Source of the DNA: Streptomyces albogriseolus
GTDB lineage: Bacteria; Actinomycetota; Actinomycetes; Streptomycetales; Streptomycetaceae
DNA length: 64,000 bases
Direction: 5' to 3'
NCBI GenBank assembly: GCA_014650475.1
Contig: BMVA01000013.1
Location: forward strand, 124,001-188,000
The notes below the pieces were generated by a model. That model saw only the letters and a program-made list of their open reading frames with translations, did no database searches and was not told the origin of the DNA. The first letter of the stretch is position 1. Each line of letters opens with the position of its first letter. This document shows positions 8,382 through 16,808 of the stretch, one piece after another. The position numbers were made by a program, and so were the translations under genes.

Positions 8382-8591
8382 TCATACTCGGCCGGTGAGT
8401 TCGTAGCCCGCCTCGTCGATCGCCTCGCGTATCCGCGAATCGTCGAGCGGTGTGGTGGACGTCACGGTGACGCGGCCCGTGGGGACGTCGACCTGCACGT
8501 CGACGACGGTTTCGAGCGCTGAGACCTCCTGCTTCACGGCGTTCTCGGTCATGCCGGACACGTGATATTCGGTGGTCAGTAGGTCGGGCAC
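8382..8591 (-). CDS. HMA-fold protein lacking the CxxC metal site
   Basis: 69 residues from a GTG at 8591. The whole length fits one heavy-metal-associated ferredoxin-like domain (beta-alpha-beta-beta-alpha-beta). The metal loop reads GMTENAVKQEV at 13-23, where CopZ-type proteins have GMTCxxC, so both cysteines are absent. The C-terminal ending, IREAIDEAGYELTGRV, is standard for the family. It is preceded by a CsoR-like operator at 8611-8633, which implies copper control even though classic Cu(I) binding is impossible. It might bind CopA-type domains or another ligand. Confidence 0.82.
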   Translation of the reverse strand: MPDLLTTEYHVSGMTENAVKQEVSALETVVDVQVDVPTGRVTVTSTTPLDDSRIREAIDEAGYELTGRV

Positions 8592-8610
8592 GATGCCTCC
8601 CCTCCGGGTT

Positions 8611-8633
8611 GTCATACCCTGGGTGGGTATGAC
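8611..8633. promoter_or_regulatory. CsoR-like copper operator
   Basis: Perfect 9-bp arms GTCATACCC and GGGTATGAC with a 5-bp spacer. The form ATACCC-N5-GGGTAT matches the pattern of actinobacterial CsoR sites. It lies 20 bp upstream of the HMA-like gene (minus strand) and 52 bp upstream of the DUF6153-like gene (plus strand), so it could control both directions. Confidence 0.65.
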
Positions 8634-8684
8634 GTCTCCGTGTCTACTCCGGTTGGTCCCCGGGATGCAAGCGACCGCTGATCC

Positions 8685-9119
8685 ATGCCTAGGATGAGGC
8701 CCGTGACCCGCCTCCGACAGTTCATGCGACCGCACTCGATGGTGCGGTCTTTTGGGCTGCTCGTGTGGGCTGTGCTCTTGGGGCTGCTCGGTATGCACGG
8801 GCTCGGGCCGGTTTCCGGTGCCGCCGCTGCCATGTCCGGGCATGACCGGGCGGCTGTGGTCGCGCATACGGACGTCATGGCGTCGATGCCGGGCGGATGC
8901 GATCACGGCGACGGTGGCTGTACTGGCCACACGGCCCATGCGGATCCCACGTGCGCCTCGGCGTCAGTCGGCGGGGCTCCGGCGATGGTGCCGACGCTGC
9001 TCCCTGACGTGGTGGCGTGTGCCGAACCGGGGGAGACACGTACGTCTCCTGACGGCAGCGGTCCCGACGGCGGTCGCGCCCCGCCCTCACTCTCCGAACT
9101 CCAGCTCCTGCGGATATAG
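8685..9119 (+). CDS. DUF6153-like His-rich membrane protein
   Basis: 144 residues from ATG 8685; ATG 8694 and GTG 8703 are alternatives. An N-terminal hydrophobic helix (about 21-40, VRSFGLLVWAVLLGLLGMHG) is followed by an outside region with many His and Cys residues (MPGGCDHGDGGC, GHTAH, then CASAS). The C-terminus, LSELQLLRI, has the L-x-x-L-x-x-x-R pattern seen in sister proteins. It shares an intergenic CsoR-like operator with the HMA-like gene and lies upstream of a DUF305 lipoprotein, so a role in copper handling is plausible. Confidence 0.68.
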   Translation: MPRMRPVTRLRQFMRPHSMVRSFGLLVWAVLLGLLGMHGLGPVSGAAAAMSGHDRAAVVAHTDVMASMPGGCDHGDGGCTGHTAHADPTCASASVGGAPAMVPTLLPDVVACAEPGETRTSPDGSGPDGGRAPPSLSELQLLRI

Positions 9120-9132
9120 AGCGGCCCGCGCG

Positions 9133-9164
9133 TCGCCGCATACCCACTTCTGTGGACGCGGCGA
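9133..9164 (+). other. Nested hairpin between two genes
   Basis: Outer arms TCGCCGC (9133-9139) and GCGGCGA (9158-9164) enclose an inner CCAC-TTCT-GTGG stem (9144-9155). It lies 13 bp after one stop codon and about 45 bp before the DUF305 start. It may be a weak terminator or an mRNA processing element. Confidence 0.35.
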
Positions 9165-9210
9165 GGTGCCTCGGCATGTCCTTCGCAGATCCGAACTCAG
9201 GAGCTCAACC

Positions 9211-9846
9211 ATGACTGCACGCCGCAAGCTCGTCCGCCGTACCGCACTCGCCGTCACCGCTGGTGCGGCCGCTCTCGTCCTGTCCGCCTGCGGCGGTGGC
9301 GGACACGACATGTCCTCGATGGGGGGCGACTCCGACTCCAGCCCTTCCGCGACCGCCTCGGCGAAGGCCGGCGACCACAACGACCAGGACATCTCCTTCG
9401 CCAAGGAGATGATCCAGCACCACCGTCAGGCCGTGGAGATGGCCGACCTGGCCGCCGACCGCGCCTCCTCGCAGGAGGTCAAGGACCTCGCCACGAAGAT
9501 CAAGGGCGCGCAGGACCCGGAGATCAAGACGATGTCCGGCTGGCTCACCTCGTGGGGCGAGGAGGTCCCCGCGGACATGTCCGGCATGGAGGGCCACGAC
9601 ATGTCGTCCGGCATGCCCGGCATGATGAGCAGCGAGGACATGGACAAGCTGGAGAAGGCCTCCGGCGCCGAGTTCGACAAGATGTTCCTCGAGATGATGG
9701 TCAAGCACCACGAGGGCGCCGTCGAGATGGCCAACACGCAGAAGGCCGAGGGCAAGTACGGTCCCGCCGTGAAGCTCGCGGACGCCGTGATCACGGCCCA
9801 GACCGCCGAGATCGAGCAGATGAACAAGATCCTCGGCAAGAGCTGA
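9211..9846 (+). CDS. DUF305 lipoprotein
   Basis: 211 residues from ATG 9211, preceded by an AGGAGC ribosome site. The lipobox LVLSAC puts the acylated cysteine at 27. Two DUF305 repeats follow, each with a metal-like motif: MIQHHRQAVEM (His70-His71) and MMVKHHEGAVEM (about 155-166). Between them is a Met/His linker (MSGMEGHDMSSGMPGMM). DUF305 proteins are extracytoplasmic, often near copper systems, and the paired His with Met suits copper binding. A strong terminator follows directly. Confidence 0.9.
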   Translation: MTARRKLVRRTALAVTAGAAALVLSACGGGGHDMSSMGGDSDSSPSATASAKAGDHNDQDISFAKEMIQHHRQAVEMADLAADRASSQEVKDLATKIKGAQDPEIKTMSGWLTSWGEEVPADMSGMEGHDMSSGMPGMMSSEDMDKLEKASGAEFDKMFLEMMVKHHEGAVEMANTQKAEGKYGPAVKLADAVITAQTAEIEQMNKILGKS

Positions 9847-9861
9847 CGCAGCGACAGAAAC

Positions 9862-9905
9862 GGTGTGGCCGACGGCGCCTGGACGCCGTCGGCCACACCG
9901 CTTTT
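9862..9905 (+). terminator. Rho-independent terminator
   Basis: Perfect 16-bp arms (9862-9877 and 9884-9899) with a 6-nt loop, followed by GCTTTT. It lies 15 bp after the DUF305 stop and separates it from the convergent DUF3105 gene. Confidence 0.85.
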
Positions 9906-10000
9906 CGGGTCTCCCAGTGCCACGGTGTGGCCGCATTGATGTCGCTCGGCCGCCACTCTGTGGCATCCATCGCCGCCGCACCGAAAGGAACCGGTCCGCC

Positions 10001-10654
10001 TTAGGCGGTCAGGCCCCCGCTGCAGGTTGCGCCCAGCTCGGGAGTCTGAGCACCCTGGACGTACTTGGTAAGGAACTGCTCGACCCTGGGGTCGGATGCC
10101 TTGTCGACGCTGAGCTGGGTGCCCCAAGCCGAAAGCGTGATCGTTCCGGACTGGCTGGTGTCCGGGCTCATCAGGGTGTAGGGCGTCTTGGAGACCTTGT
10201 CGCTGAGTGTCCTGATGTCGGCGTCGGTGGCCTTGTCGTTGTACGTGACCCAGACCGCTCCGTGCTCCAGTGAGTGCACGGCGTTCTCATTGGCTATGGG
10301 CTTGTTGTAGACGGTGCCGTCGCAGGTCATCCACGCCTTGTTGTGGTCGCCGCCGACGGGCGGATTCATTGGGTATTCGACGGCCGTCTTGACGTGGTTG
10401 CGGCCGAGCTTCTTCGCGTCCCAGGTCTTCTCGCCGCGTACGGGCTTCTTGGCCGCGGCGGCCTGCTGCTCCTCCTTCTCGTTTGCGCTGTTGATGGCGT
10501 AACCGCCCCAGCCGATCAGTCCTCCGACGATGAGAGTGCTGAGAGTGATGGTGATGATGCGGTTGCGGCGTTCGCGGGCGCGTTCGACCTTGCGCATCTC
10601 TTCTATCTTGGCCCTCCGCGCCTGGGAGGCCGCCTTCTTGTTGGTCTTGCTCAT
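10001..10654 (-). CDS. DUF3105 membrane-anchored protein
   Basis: 217 residues. A basic N-terminus (about 1-30) precedes one transmembrane helix (about 33-53), so the bulk is outside. The DUF3105 core holds NPPVGGDHNKAWMTCDG and the hallmark HSLEHGAVWVTY, with conserved His and Cys residues. Function is unknown for the family. Members sit near DUF305 and copper genes in actinobacteria, as here. The stop lies 155 bp beyond that of the convergent DUF305 gene. Confidence 0.88.
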   Translation of the reverse strand: MSKTNKKAASQARRAKIEEMRKVERARERRNRIITITLSTLIVGGLIGWGGYAINSANEKEEQQAAAAKKPVRGEKTWDAKKLGRNHVKTAVEYPMNPPVGGDHNKAWMTCDGTVYNKPIANENAVHSLEHGAVWVTYNDKATDADIRTLSDKVSKTPYTLMSPDTSQSGTITLSAWGTQLSVDKASDPRVEQFLTKYVQGAQTPELGATCSGGLTA

Positions 10655-10754
10655 GACTGTGTGTTCCTCGTCCCCGCCGTGCGGCGGTGGGTGCAGGGGT
10701 GGTGGGTGGGCGAACGTCGCTCGCCGTACGCGTGAGTGCGCGGCAGGCGTGTGT

Positions 10755-11186
10755 CTACGTCCGTTGCACCTGGAGGACGTGGAGATTGGGAGCGCGGTCG
10801 GTCGCCGCTGTCAGCTCGGGGAGGGAGAGGGCGTCCGGCTGCCGGGGGAGATCCGGCATGCGAGGCAGAGCCATTGCCACTGGCTGGGCGGGGGTGGCGA
10901 GCACCGCGCGTACGCCGTCGACGGCTGGGCGGCAGCACACATAACCGGAAGGGCAGTCGGCGGTGTGGGCGACTGCCGACCCATGCTGATCAGTCGAGGT
11001 GTCGGCAGGCATCGCTGCGGCGGACACGGCGGTCAGGGAGGCAGTGTCGGCGTCGCTGTTGCCGGGTGCCAGGCACGCCAGGCACACCGTCAGCGCGGCG
11101 AGCAGGACAGCCAAGGCAGAGCAGAGCCCCGCAGTCCGCGTGGTCTGCCACGCCGCGCGGGTCGTCTGCTGTCTCCAGGGCTTCAT
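10755..11186 (-). CDS. Small exported Cys-rich protein, DUF6153-like tail
   Basis: 143 residues. A basic start and hydrophobic helix with cysteines (about 18-41, AGLCSALAVLLAALTVCLACL) give a signal anchor. The middle carries TADCPSGYVCCRPAVDG, a three-cysteine motif. The end, APNLHVLQVQRT, matches the L-x-x-L-x-V-x-R tail of DUF6153-like proteins in this window. It lies 100 bp upstream of the DUF3105 gene on the same strand and may be cotranscribed. Function unknown; cysteine clustering suggests metal or redox chemistry. Confidence 0.6.
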   Translation of the reverse strand: MKPWRQQTTRAAWQTTRTAGLCSALAVLLAALTVCLACLAPGNSDADTASLTAVSAAAMPADTSTDQHGSAVAHTADCPSGYVCCRPAVDGVRAVLATPAQPVAMALPRMPDLPRQPDALSLPELTAATDRAPNLHVLQVQRT

Positions 11187-11275
11187 TACTGGTGATATTA
11201 GGCGGTCGTTGTGGGGGAACTACCAGGTCACGGTTGCGGCGAACACGGTCGCGGCAAGTGGGAGCCGGATGCTCG

Positions 11276-11482
11276 TCATGCCGGGCTGTCGTGCCGTGTG
11301 GTGTCCCGCGACGCCAGCTCGCCGCGCAGAGCCTCGATTCCCTTACGGAGGCGGATCAGCTCCTGGCGATCCGCAGCAGGGGCGGTCTGTGCCCCGTGCT
11401 TCGAGCGCATCATGAACCACATCATGGCGCCCATGACCAGCGGGCAGGCCAGCAGTGGCAGGGCATAAAGCAGTCCATCCAT
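11276..11482 (-). CDS. Small membrane protein with charged C-terminus
   Basis: 68 residues from ATG 11482, well supported by a GGAAGGAG ribosome site 8 bp upstream. One hydrophobic helix (MDGLLYALPLLACPLVMGAM, 1-20, continuing MWFMM) is followed by a short helical charged segment (ELIRLRKGIEALRGELASR). It is a clear paralogue of the 80-residue protein at 33665-33907, which shares LPLLACPLxMGxMMWFM. Family function not recognised. Met- and Cys-containing helices in a copper-rich region are suggestive only. Confidence 0.7.
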   Translation of the reverse strand: MDGLLYALPLLACPLVMGAMMWFMMRSKHGAQTAPAADRQELIRLRKGIEALRGELASRDTTRHDSPA

Positions 11483-12058
11483 CGCGGGTCTCCTTCCTAC
11501 TTCGACGAGGACAGGGTGACGGGACGTGGCCAGGTGGGGTGCGACGCTGCCGGCCGCCTGCTCCTGCACGGACACGAATCCGCAGTCAATCTTACTGATG
11601 TATAACTAATCCACTTAGTTTGCTAGGAGCGTGATGGGTTCTGTGTCGATCAGCCGAGGAACCGGCCCGGCCACGAGTCCGGAGGGCACCGCCGTATCGG
11701 GTTCCCGCCGAAGAGCAGGCAGGGCCTCCTGTGTCCGTAGCGCATGTCGTCGGCCGGGCCCACTGGTCCTGGGTGGCTCTGTCGTCTGCACTCCGAGGCC
11801 CTCGGCGTTCACGGCAGCGACCGCAGGCTCCCTGGACGCGGCTCTGTGCGGTGCCCCGCGCTGTGCCGGCGGTGAGGCCGAAGCCGTCATAGCCGGTGAG
11901 TCGCATCTCGTACTGCTCTGGTCGCTCAGTCGTTTCGAGAGTGCCCCGATGACAGAGCTTACGTAATCGCCACAAAAGTCTTCTCATCATCGCCCGGCAT
12001 ACGGCCCGCTACGCGAGCCCTGCCTGCGCCACGCGCCAGTCACACACAAGGAGAACCA
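11483..12058. other. Intergenic stretch
   Basis: No frame here has a convincing start, ribosome site and family likeness. A 91-residue open frame on the minus strand (11615-11890) has no recognisable domain and is not called. The only pattern seen is the AACTAA/TTAGTT inverted repeat at 11604-11620. Confidence 0.4.
11604..11620. promoter_or_regulatory. AT-rich inverted repeat, candidate operator
   Basis: AACTAA (11604-11609) and TTAGTT (11615-11620) form perfect arms with a 5-bp spacer, unusual in this GC-rich DNA. It lies about 120 bp upstream of the small membrane gene at 11482. It resembles the TAGTA/TACTA motifs at other promoters in the window. Confidence 0.35.
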
Positions 12059-13828
12059 GTGCTGAGTTCATCGCGCCTCGGCCCGCCCGCCGAGACCGCC
12101 CCGCCCGCGGACGCCGGGCCGGCCGGTCGCAACCGAATAGGCCGTGTCGCGCTCGTGGCGGGGACGGCGGTCGGTGTCGGCTTCGGCGGCCTGTATCTGG
12201 TGGGCCTGCTGGCATCCAGTGAGGAGGTCCCCGCAGGGACCCGGGTGAGCGGTGTGGACATCGGAGGGCTGAGCCGTTCGGAGGCGCGCGAGAAGCTGGA
12301 CGGCAGCCTGGGCAGGACCTGGTCCGAGCCCATGAAGGTGCGCCTCGGCGACAGCGTCGACACCATCCACGTGTCCGGCATCTCTCTGGACAGCGAGGAG
12401 ACCGTCGCCCGCGCCGCGCAGACGGGGTCCGACCCGTTCACCGTGATCGGCCGCCTCTTCACGAGCGGCGACCGCGAGGTCGAACCGGTCATCCGTGTGG
12501 ATGAGGAGAAGGCCCGCGCGTCACTGGCCGAGAAGGCGAAGACGTACGACCGTAAGGCGCGGGAGGGCGAGGTCACGTTCCACGCGGGCGAGGCGGTGCC
12601 GGTGCGGCCGGTCACCGGGCGGGCCCTGGACGTGGACGGTGCGGTAGGGGCGTTGGCGTCGGCGGCACCAGGCAAGGGGAGTGACCCGGTACGGCTGCCT
12701 GTCCGTACGTCCGAACCCAAGGTCGGCGCGGAGGAGGTGAACCGCGCGATGAAGGAGTTCGCCACCCCCGCCATGTCTGCACCAGTCACGCTCGCCGTGG
12801 GCGGCCGGGAGGTCGAGATCAGCCCGGCGACCATCGGCAAGCACCTCACCATGAAGCCGGACGGAGACAACCGGCTGACACCCGCACTCGACGGCAGCGG
12901 ACTCCTGACCGATCCGAAGGTGGCCAGCCCGCTCGCGCTGGCCACCGACAAGGCCGTCAACGCCAAGCTGCGCCTGGACGGCGGGCGAGTGGTGGTGGCC
13001 TCGGACGGCAAGACCGGGCAGGAGGTCACGGCCAAGGCGCTCCAGAAAGCCGTACTGCCGCTGCTGACCGAGACCGGGGCGGCCCGCACCGGGGCGGTGG
13101 CCACCGAGGAGGTGCAGCCCAAACTGACCCGGGACAACGTCGGCCGCCTGGGCATCAAGGAGCAGATGTCGACCTTCACGGTCAACTTCGAGCCCGCCCC
13201 CTACCGCGTCACGAACATCGGCCGCGCCGCGGAACTGATCAACGGGTCGGTCGTACTGCCGGGCGAGACCTGGAGCTTCAACCGCACCGTGGGCGAGCGG
13301 ACCGAGGCCAACGGGTTCGTCGAGGGCATCATCATCAACAACGACCAGTTCGAGAAGGCCGCCGGAGGCGGCGTCTCCGCGGTCGCCACCACCACCTTCA
13401 ACGCCATCTTCTTCGCCGGAGTCAAGCCGGTGGAGTACGGCGCCCACTCCTTCTACATCGAGCGCTACCCGGAGGGCCGGGAGGCGACGGTGGCCTGGGG
13501 CAGCCTCGACCTGAAGTTCAAGAACGACTCGGGCAACGCCATCTACATCGACGCGCGCGCTACGGACAGCTCCGTGACCGTGAGCTTCCTCGGCGCCAAG
13601 AAGTACGACGCGGTGGAAGCGGCCAAGGGCCCGCGCACGAACGTGAAGCAGCCGGCAACCCGCGAGGGCTCCGGGGACAAGTGCGTGCCGCAGACCCCCC
13701 TCGAAGGCTTCGACGTCGCGGTCGACCGGGTTTTCAAGGACGGCGGCAAGGAAGTGAAGCGGGAGACCTTCAAGACGCGGTACGTGCCCCGCGACAAGGT
13801 CACCTGCGACGGAGCGACCGACGAGTGA
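12059..13828 (+). CDS. VanW-family protein with peptidoglycan-binding-like repeats
   Basis: 589 residues from GTG 12059, with AAGGAG 9 bp upstream. One membrane helix (about 28-50) precedes extracellular PG_binding_4-type repeats (about 56-330), visible as repeated VSGVDIGGLSRSEAREKL-type starts. A VanW domain (about 365-500) carries LPGETWSFNRTVGERT and GGGVSAVATTTFNA. The C-terminal 70 residues are a G5-like extension. Members are wall-associated, and VanW was first seen in vancomycin-resistance clusters, but the biochemical role is unknown. It stands alone between two gene-free stretches. Confidence 0.88.
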   Translation: MLSSSRLGPPAETAPPADAGPAGRNRIGRVALVAGTAVGVGFGGLYLVGLLASSEEVPAGTRVSGVDIGGLSRSEAREKLDGSLGRTWSEPMKVRLGDSVDTIHVSGISLDSEETVARAAQTGSDPFTVIGRLFTSGDREVEPVIRVDEEKARASLAEKAKTYDRKAREGEVTFHAGEAVPVRPVTGRALDVDGAVGALASAAPGKGSDPVRLPVRTSEPKVGAEEVNRAMKEFATPAMSAPVTLAVGGREVEISPATIGKHLTMKPDGDNRLTPALDGSGLLTDPKVASPLALATDKAVNAKLRLDGGRVVVASDGKTGQEVTAKALQKAVLPLLTETGAARTGAVATEEVQPKLTRDNVGRLGIKEQMSTFTVNFEPAPYRVTNIGRAAELINGSVVLPGETWSFNRTVGERTEANGFVEGIIINNDQFEKAAGGGVSAVATTTFNAIFFAGVKPVEYGAHSFYIERYPEGREATVAWGSLDLKFKNDSGNAIYIDARATDSSVTVSFLGAKKYDAVEAAKGPRTNVKQPATREGSGDKCVPQTPLEGFDVAVDRVFKDGGKEVKRETFKTRYVPRDKVTCDGATDE

Positions 13829-14367
13829 CGAGCGCCGGAACGCGGGGGCGGACCTCCGGGCCGTCCCCGTGCCCGTCACGCGGCGCGTCCACAGCCCGGG
13901 AATCAACCTCGCAGGATGAGCGCGGGGAGACCGGTCGACGTCGTGTGGCGACGCGACTGCCACGGCGCGCTCCATGGAGTGACTGCTGGACTCGTGCACG
14001 GACTGCGCCAGCTGCTGCCGTCCTGCCCGCCGGACCGTGTGGGTCCGTGTTTTGACGATTACGTCCCACGTCCGGCCGGATCTTGAGGACTCTCCTGCTA
14101 CGCGGACGCCTCCGCGCCCTGACCTCGGGCTGCGCCTCCTCCTATGTACCGACTACCGGGTCGGTCAGGGCCGGCGTGGCTACCCACCGTTGGAGAACGG
14201 CTGATCCGTCGTCGAGAGACATCAGGCGCCCCTGGGACCGCTCAACTCTGAGGCGCTGCTTTCGTTTCGTTTAGGATTCATGCTCCTCACAATGTGTTCA
14301 CATCTTGTTAACTCGTGATTCCAGGGTGACGTCGGTGTTGTGTCGCGAGGCGCGCTAGGATCACGGC
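13829..14367. other. Intergenic stretch
   Basis: About 540 bp. Open frames here lack credible starts and family likeness. The final 100 bp are relatively AT-rich (14270-14330) and probably hold the promoter of the next gene. Nothing else seen. Confidence 0.4.
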
Positions 14368-14823
14368 GTGGTTACGAACTGGTCTCCCCGCGGAGCGCGG
14401 CAGGCACGCCCATGGGCTGGTCTGCTGCATCTCTTCGGGTTGGCCGCCCTGCTGTTCGGCCTTGTATACGCCCACAGTGTGAGCACCGAGGGTGTCGCAG
14501 GGCATATCAATGCCACTGCGGCAACCGCCTCGCAGGGCGCCGTCGACGGGCAGGTCACGACGCTGGTCGCCGATGCTGAGCAGACGCTCAAAGGTGCGTC
14601 GTTCGACTCGCACGACCACGATCAAGCCCCCTCCCACCCTGCGCAGGAGTGCACGCCAGGGCAGCCCCAGCAGGGGGTCGCCTTTAGTGCTCCCTGTCTT
14701 TCTCCGTTGAGCGAGGAGTTGCAGCCTCGCGGGGCGGACATCCGTCGGATTTTCCCGGAAAGGGCAGGGGTGACTGTCTCGTCGCCCATGGAGTCCAGAA
14801 CCTCCACCGTGCTGCAGGTCTAG
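14368..14823 (+). CDS. Small membrane protein, DUF6153-like
   Basis: 151 residues from GTG 14368. One hydrophobic helix (about 17-36, LLHLFGLAALLFGLVYAH) is followed by a polar region with DSHDHDQAPSHPAQECTPGQ, giving four His/Cys positions near 78-95. It ends MESRTSTVLQV, reminiscent of the hydrophobic tail shared by other DUF6153-like proteins here, though without the final Arg. Function unknown. It precedes another His-rich membrane gene in the same direction. Confidence 0.58.
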   Translation: MVTNWSPRGARQARPWAGLLHLFGLAALLFGLVYAHSVSTEGVAGHINATAATASQGAVDGQVTTLVADAEQTLKGASFDSHDHDQAPSHPAQECTPGQPQQGVAFSAPCLSPLSEELQPRGADIRRIFPERAGVTVSSPMESRTSTVLQV

Positions 14824-15039
14824 ATTCGGCACGCCTCCGCTGGTCAATCCCGCGCAGTAAAGCGAATGGACCGCTACTGTCCGTTGCGTGCGGCTTTGGC
14901 CGGATTGTGGCGCCCGACTTCCCGTACGGCCGCTCGCAGGCTGAACGGTCCGGACGACGGCGCTCGCCCACTGCTCGCCGACCTCTTGCTGCTCTCCCTA
15001 GTCCACAGTGCCGGGAGACGGCAGCCGCACGGAGGACCT

Positions 15040-15471
15040 GTGCCGAACGACCAGTCCCTCGCACCTCCAGCCCAACCTGCTCGGCCATCGCCGCGCCGGT
15101 TGCTGGCCTGGGTGCTGGGTGCCCTACTGCTGACGGGGCTCTTTCACTGTCCTGCCCTTCCGCATGACGGAGACCATGGTCATCTTCCGTCGTTGGTGCT
15201 GGCCAGTGGCACAGCGCCGGAAGTCGAATCTGCACTTCAGAACGAGTCCGGGCATTCGCATGGCGGTGCCTTCTGCACATCCCCCGGACTGATCCCCCAG
15301 GTTCAGGGTGGCCCGGATTCGCCGACCCGCGCGGGAGCGCTGCTCCCTGCCACCGCAGTACCGGCAGTTGCGGCCGTAGGGCTCTTCGCGCTTCAGCCCC
15401 GGCGCCGTAGACATCGGATAGCCACGCCCGGCCGCTCCACGCTCACGATCGTCTGTCGGTGGCGGATTTAG
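15040..15471 (+). CDS. His-rich membrane protein of the PLP-synthase/MFS cassette
   Basis: 143 residues from GTG 15040, preceded by GGAGGA. This start is preferred over an in-frame ATG at 14866, whose added 58 residues look non-coding. A helix (about 18-36, [18 protein letters not shown]) is followed by [10 protein letters not shown] and [10 protein letters not shown], then a second hydrophobic segment (about 100-118). The tail, [12 protein letters not shown], fits the DUF6153-like ending. It opens a three-gene order repeated at 26.6-28.4 kb, where another His-rich protein again precedes the PLP enzyme and MFS gene. Confidence 0.68.
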   Translation: MPNDQSLAPPAQPARPSPRRLLAWVLGALLLTGLFHCPALPHDGDHGHLPSLVLASGTAPEVESALQNESGHSHGGAFCTSPGLIPQVQGGPDSPTRAGALLPATAVPAVAAVGLFALQPRRRRHRIATPGRSTLTIVCRWRI

Positions 15472-15602
15472 ACCTCTCGGTCGCAGCCGTACACAACGGC
15501 TGCCGCATGCTGCCCGCGAAGGCGAGGACTGCTCCCTGCCCTGCTCGGGCCGCATGCGAGATGAGCGAACACCTGACGCACATCATCGAACGAGAGCGGA
15601 CA

Positions 15603-16808
15603 ATGCATTCTCCGACCACTGACATGACACCCCCCACCCGCTCTGCCCTGTCCGGGCTGGTCGGCAACACCCCGCTGCTGCGGGTATCGGAGCCTCTCGC
15701 CCCGGAGGGGCGAGGTTTCTGGGCCAAGCTGGAGGGCTTCAATCCCGGCGGTATCAAGGACCGTCCGGGCCTGCACATGGTCGAACGGGCCCGTGCCCGC
15801 GGTGAGCTGCGGCCGGGCGCCCGGATCATCGAGTCGACCAGCGGCACGCTCGGCCTGGGGCTCGCCCTGGCCGGCATGGTCTACGGCCACCCCGTCACCC
15901 TGGTCACCGACCCGGGCCTGGAAATGTCCATGTCCAAGCTGCTGATGGCGTACGGAGCCCAGGTCAACGTCGTCTCCGAGCCGCACCCCACTGGGGGCTG
16001 GCAGCAGGCGCGCCGGGACCGGGTCGCCAAGCTCATGGAGCAGCACCCCGGTTCCTGGTGCCCGGACCAGTACAACAACCCGGACAACACGACCGCCTAC
16101 ACCCCGCTGGCCCTGGAACTGGCCACGGAGCTGGGCCACATCGACGTACTGGTGTGCAGTGTGGGCACCGGCGGGCACTCCGCCGGAGTCTCCCGGGTGC
16201 TCCAGCAGCTCTACCCGGATCTGAAGCTGGTCGGCGTGGACACCATCGGGTCGACGATCTTCGGTCAGCCCGCCCGTCCCCGGCTGATGCGTGGCCTGGG
16301 CTCCAGCATCTACCCGCGCAACGTGGCGTACGACAACTTCAGCGAGGTGCACTGGGTCTCCCCGGCCGAGTCGGTGTGGACCTGCCGTCAGCTCGCCTCC
16401 TCCCACTACGCAACGGGTGGCTGGAGCGTGGGCGCGGTGGCGCTGGTCGCGGGTTGGCTGGCCCGGACCCTGCCCGCGGACGCCCGGATCGCGGCGGTCT
16501 TCCCCGACGGTCCGCAGCGTTACCTGGGCACCGTCTATGACGACGATTACTGCGCCGCCCATGGCCTGCTCGATTCCCCGCCCGCGCCGGAGCCGGAGGT
16601 GATCGGCCGCCTGGACGAGAAGGAGGTCAGCCGCTGGACGCGGTGCGAGAACGTCGTGGACCCGCTGACGCTGGCCGAGTCTGAGCCGCAGCAGTACGAC
16701 ACGGTCGGTCTGCTCGACGCGACCGACACGGAAGCCGAGGCGTTGGCGGACAGCGACATCACCGAGCAGGGTGACGACCTCGACGAGGTCGAGGAGGGCA
16801 ACCGGTGA
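15603..16808 (+). CDS. Cysteine synthase-like PLP enzyme (copy 1)
   Basis: 401 residues from ATG 15603. It is a fold-type II PLP enzyme of the cysteine synthase/cystathionine beta-synthase family. The Schiff-base Lys52 lies in [10 protein letters not shown], the substrate loop at 78-84 reads STSGTLG, and a phosphate-cradle loop GTGGHSAG lies near 190. In O-acetylserine sulfhydrylases the loop is usually TSGNTG, so the Asn that contacts substrate is replaced here, hinting at a different substrate. An acidic 45-residue C-terminal tail is unusual. The stop overlaps the MFS start by 4 bp. Beta-replacement chemistry on a serine derivative is likely; substrates are unknown. Confidence 0.85.
   Translation: MHSPTTDMTPPTRSALSGLVGNTPLLRVSEPLAPEGRGFWAKLEGFNPGGIKDRPGLHMVERARARGELRPGARIIESTSGTLGLGLALAGMVYGHPVTLVTDPGLEMSMSKLLMAYGAQVNVVSEPHPTGGWQQARRDRVAKLMEQHPGSWCPDQYNNPDNTTAYTPLALELATELGHIDVLVCSVGTGGHSAGVSRVLQQLYPDLKLVGVDTIGSTIFGQPARPRLMRGLGSSIYPRNVAYDNFSEVHWVSPAESVWTCRQLASSHYATGGWSVGAVALVAGWLARTLPADARIAAVFPDGPQRYLGTVYDDDYCAAHGLLDSPPAPEPEVIGRLDEKEVSRWTRCENVVDPLTLAESEPQQYDTVGLLDATDTEAEALADSDITEQGDDLDEVEEGNR

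Noticed and set aside
11615..11890. 91-codon minus-strand frame as a gene
   Set aside because: Low-complexity Arg/Pro/Ala composition, no ribosome site and no recognisable domain.
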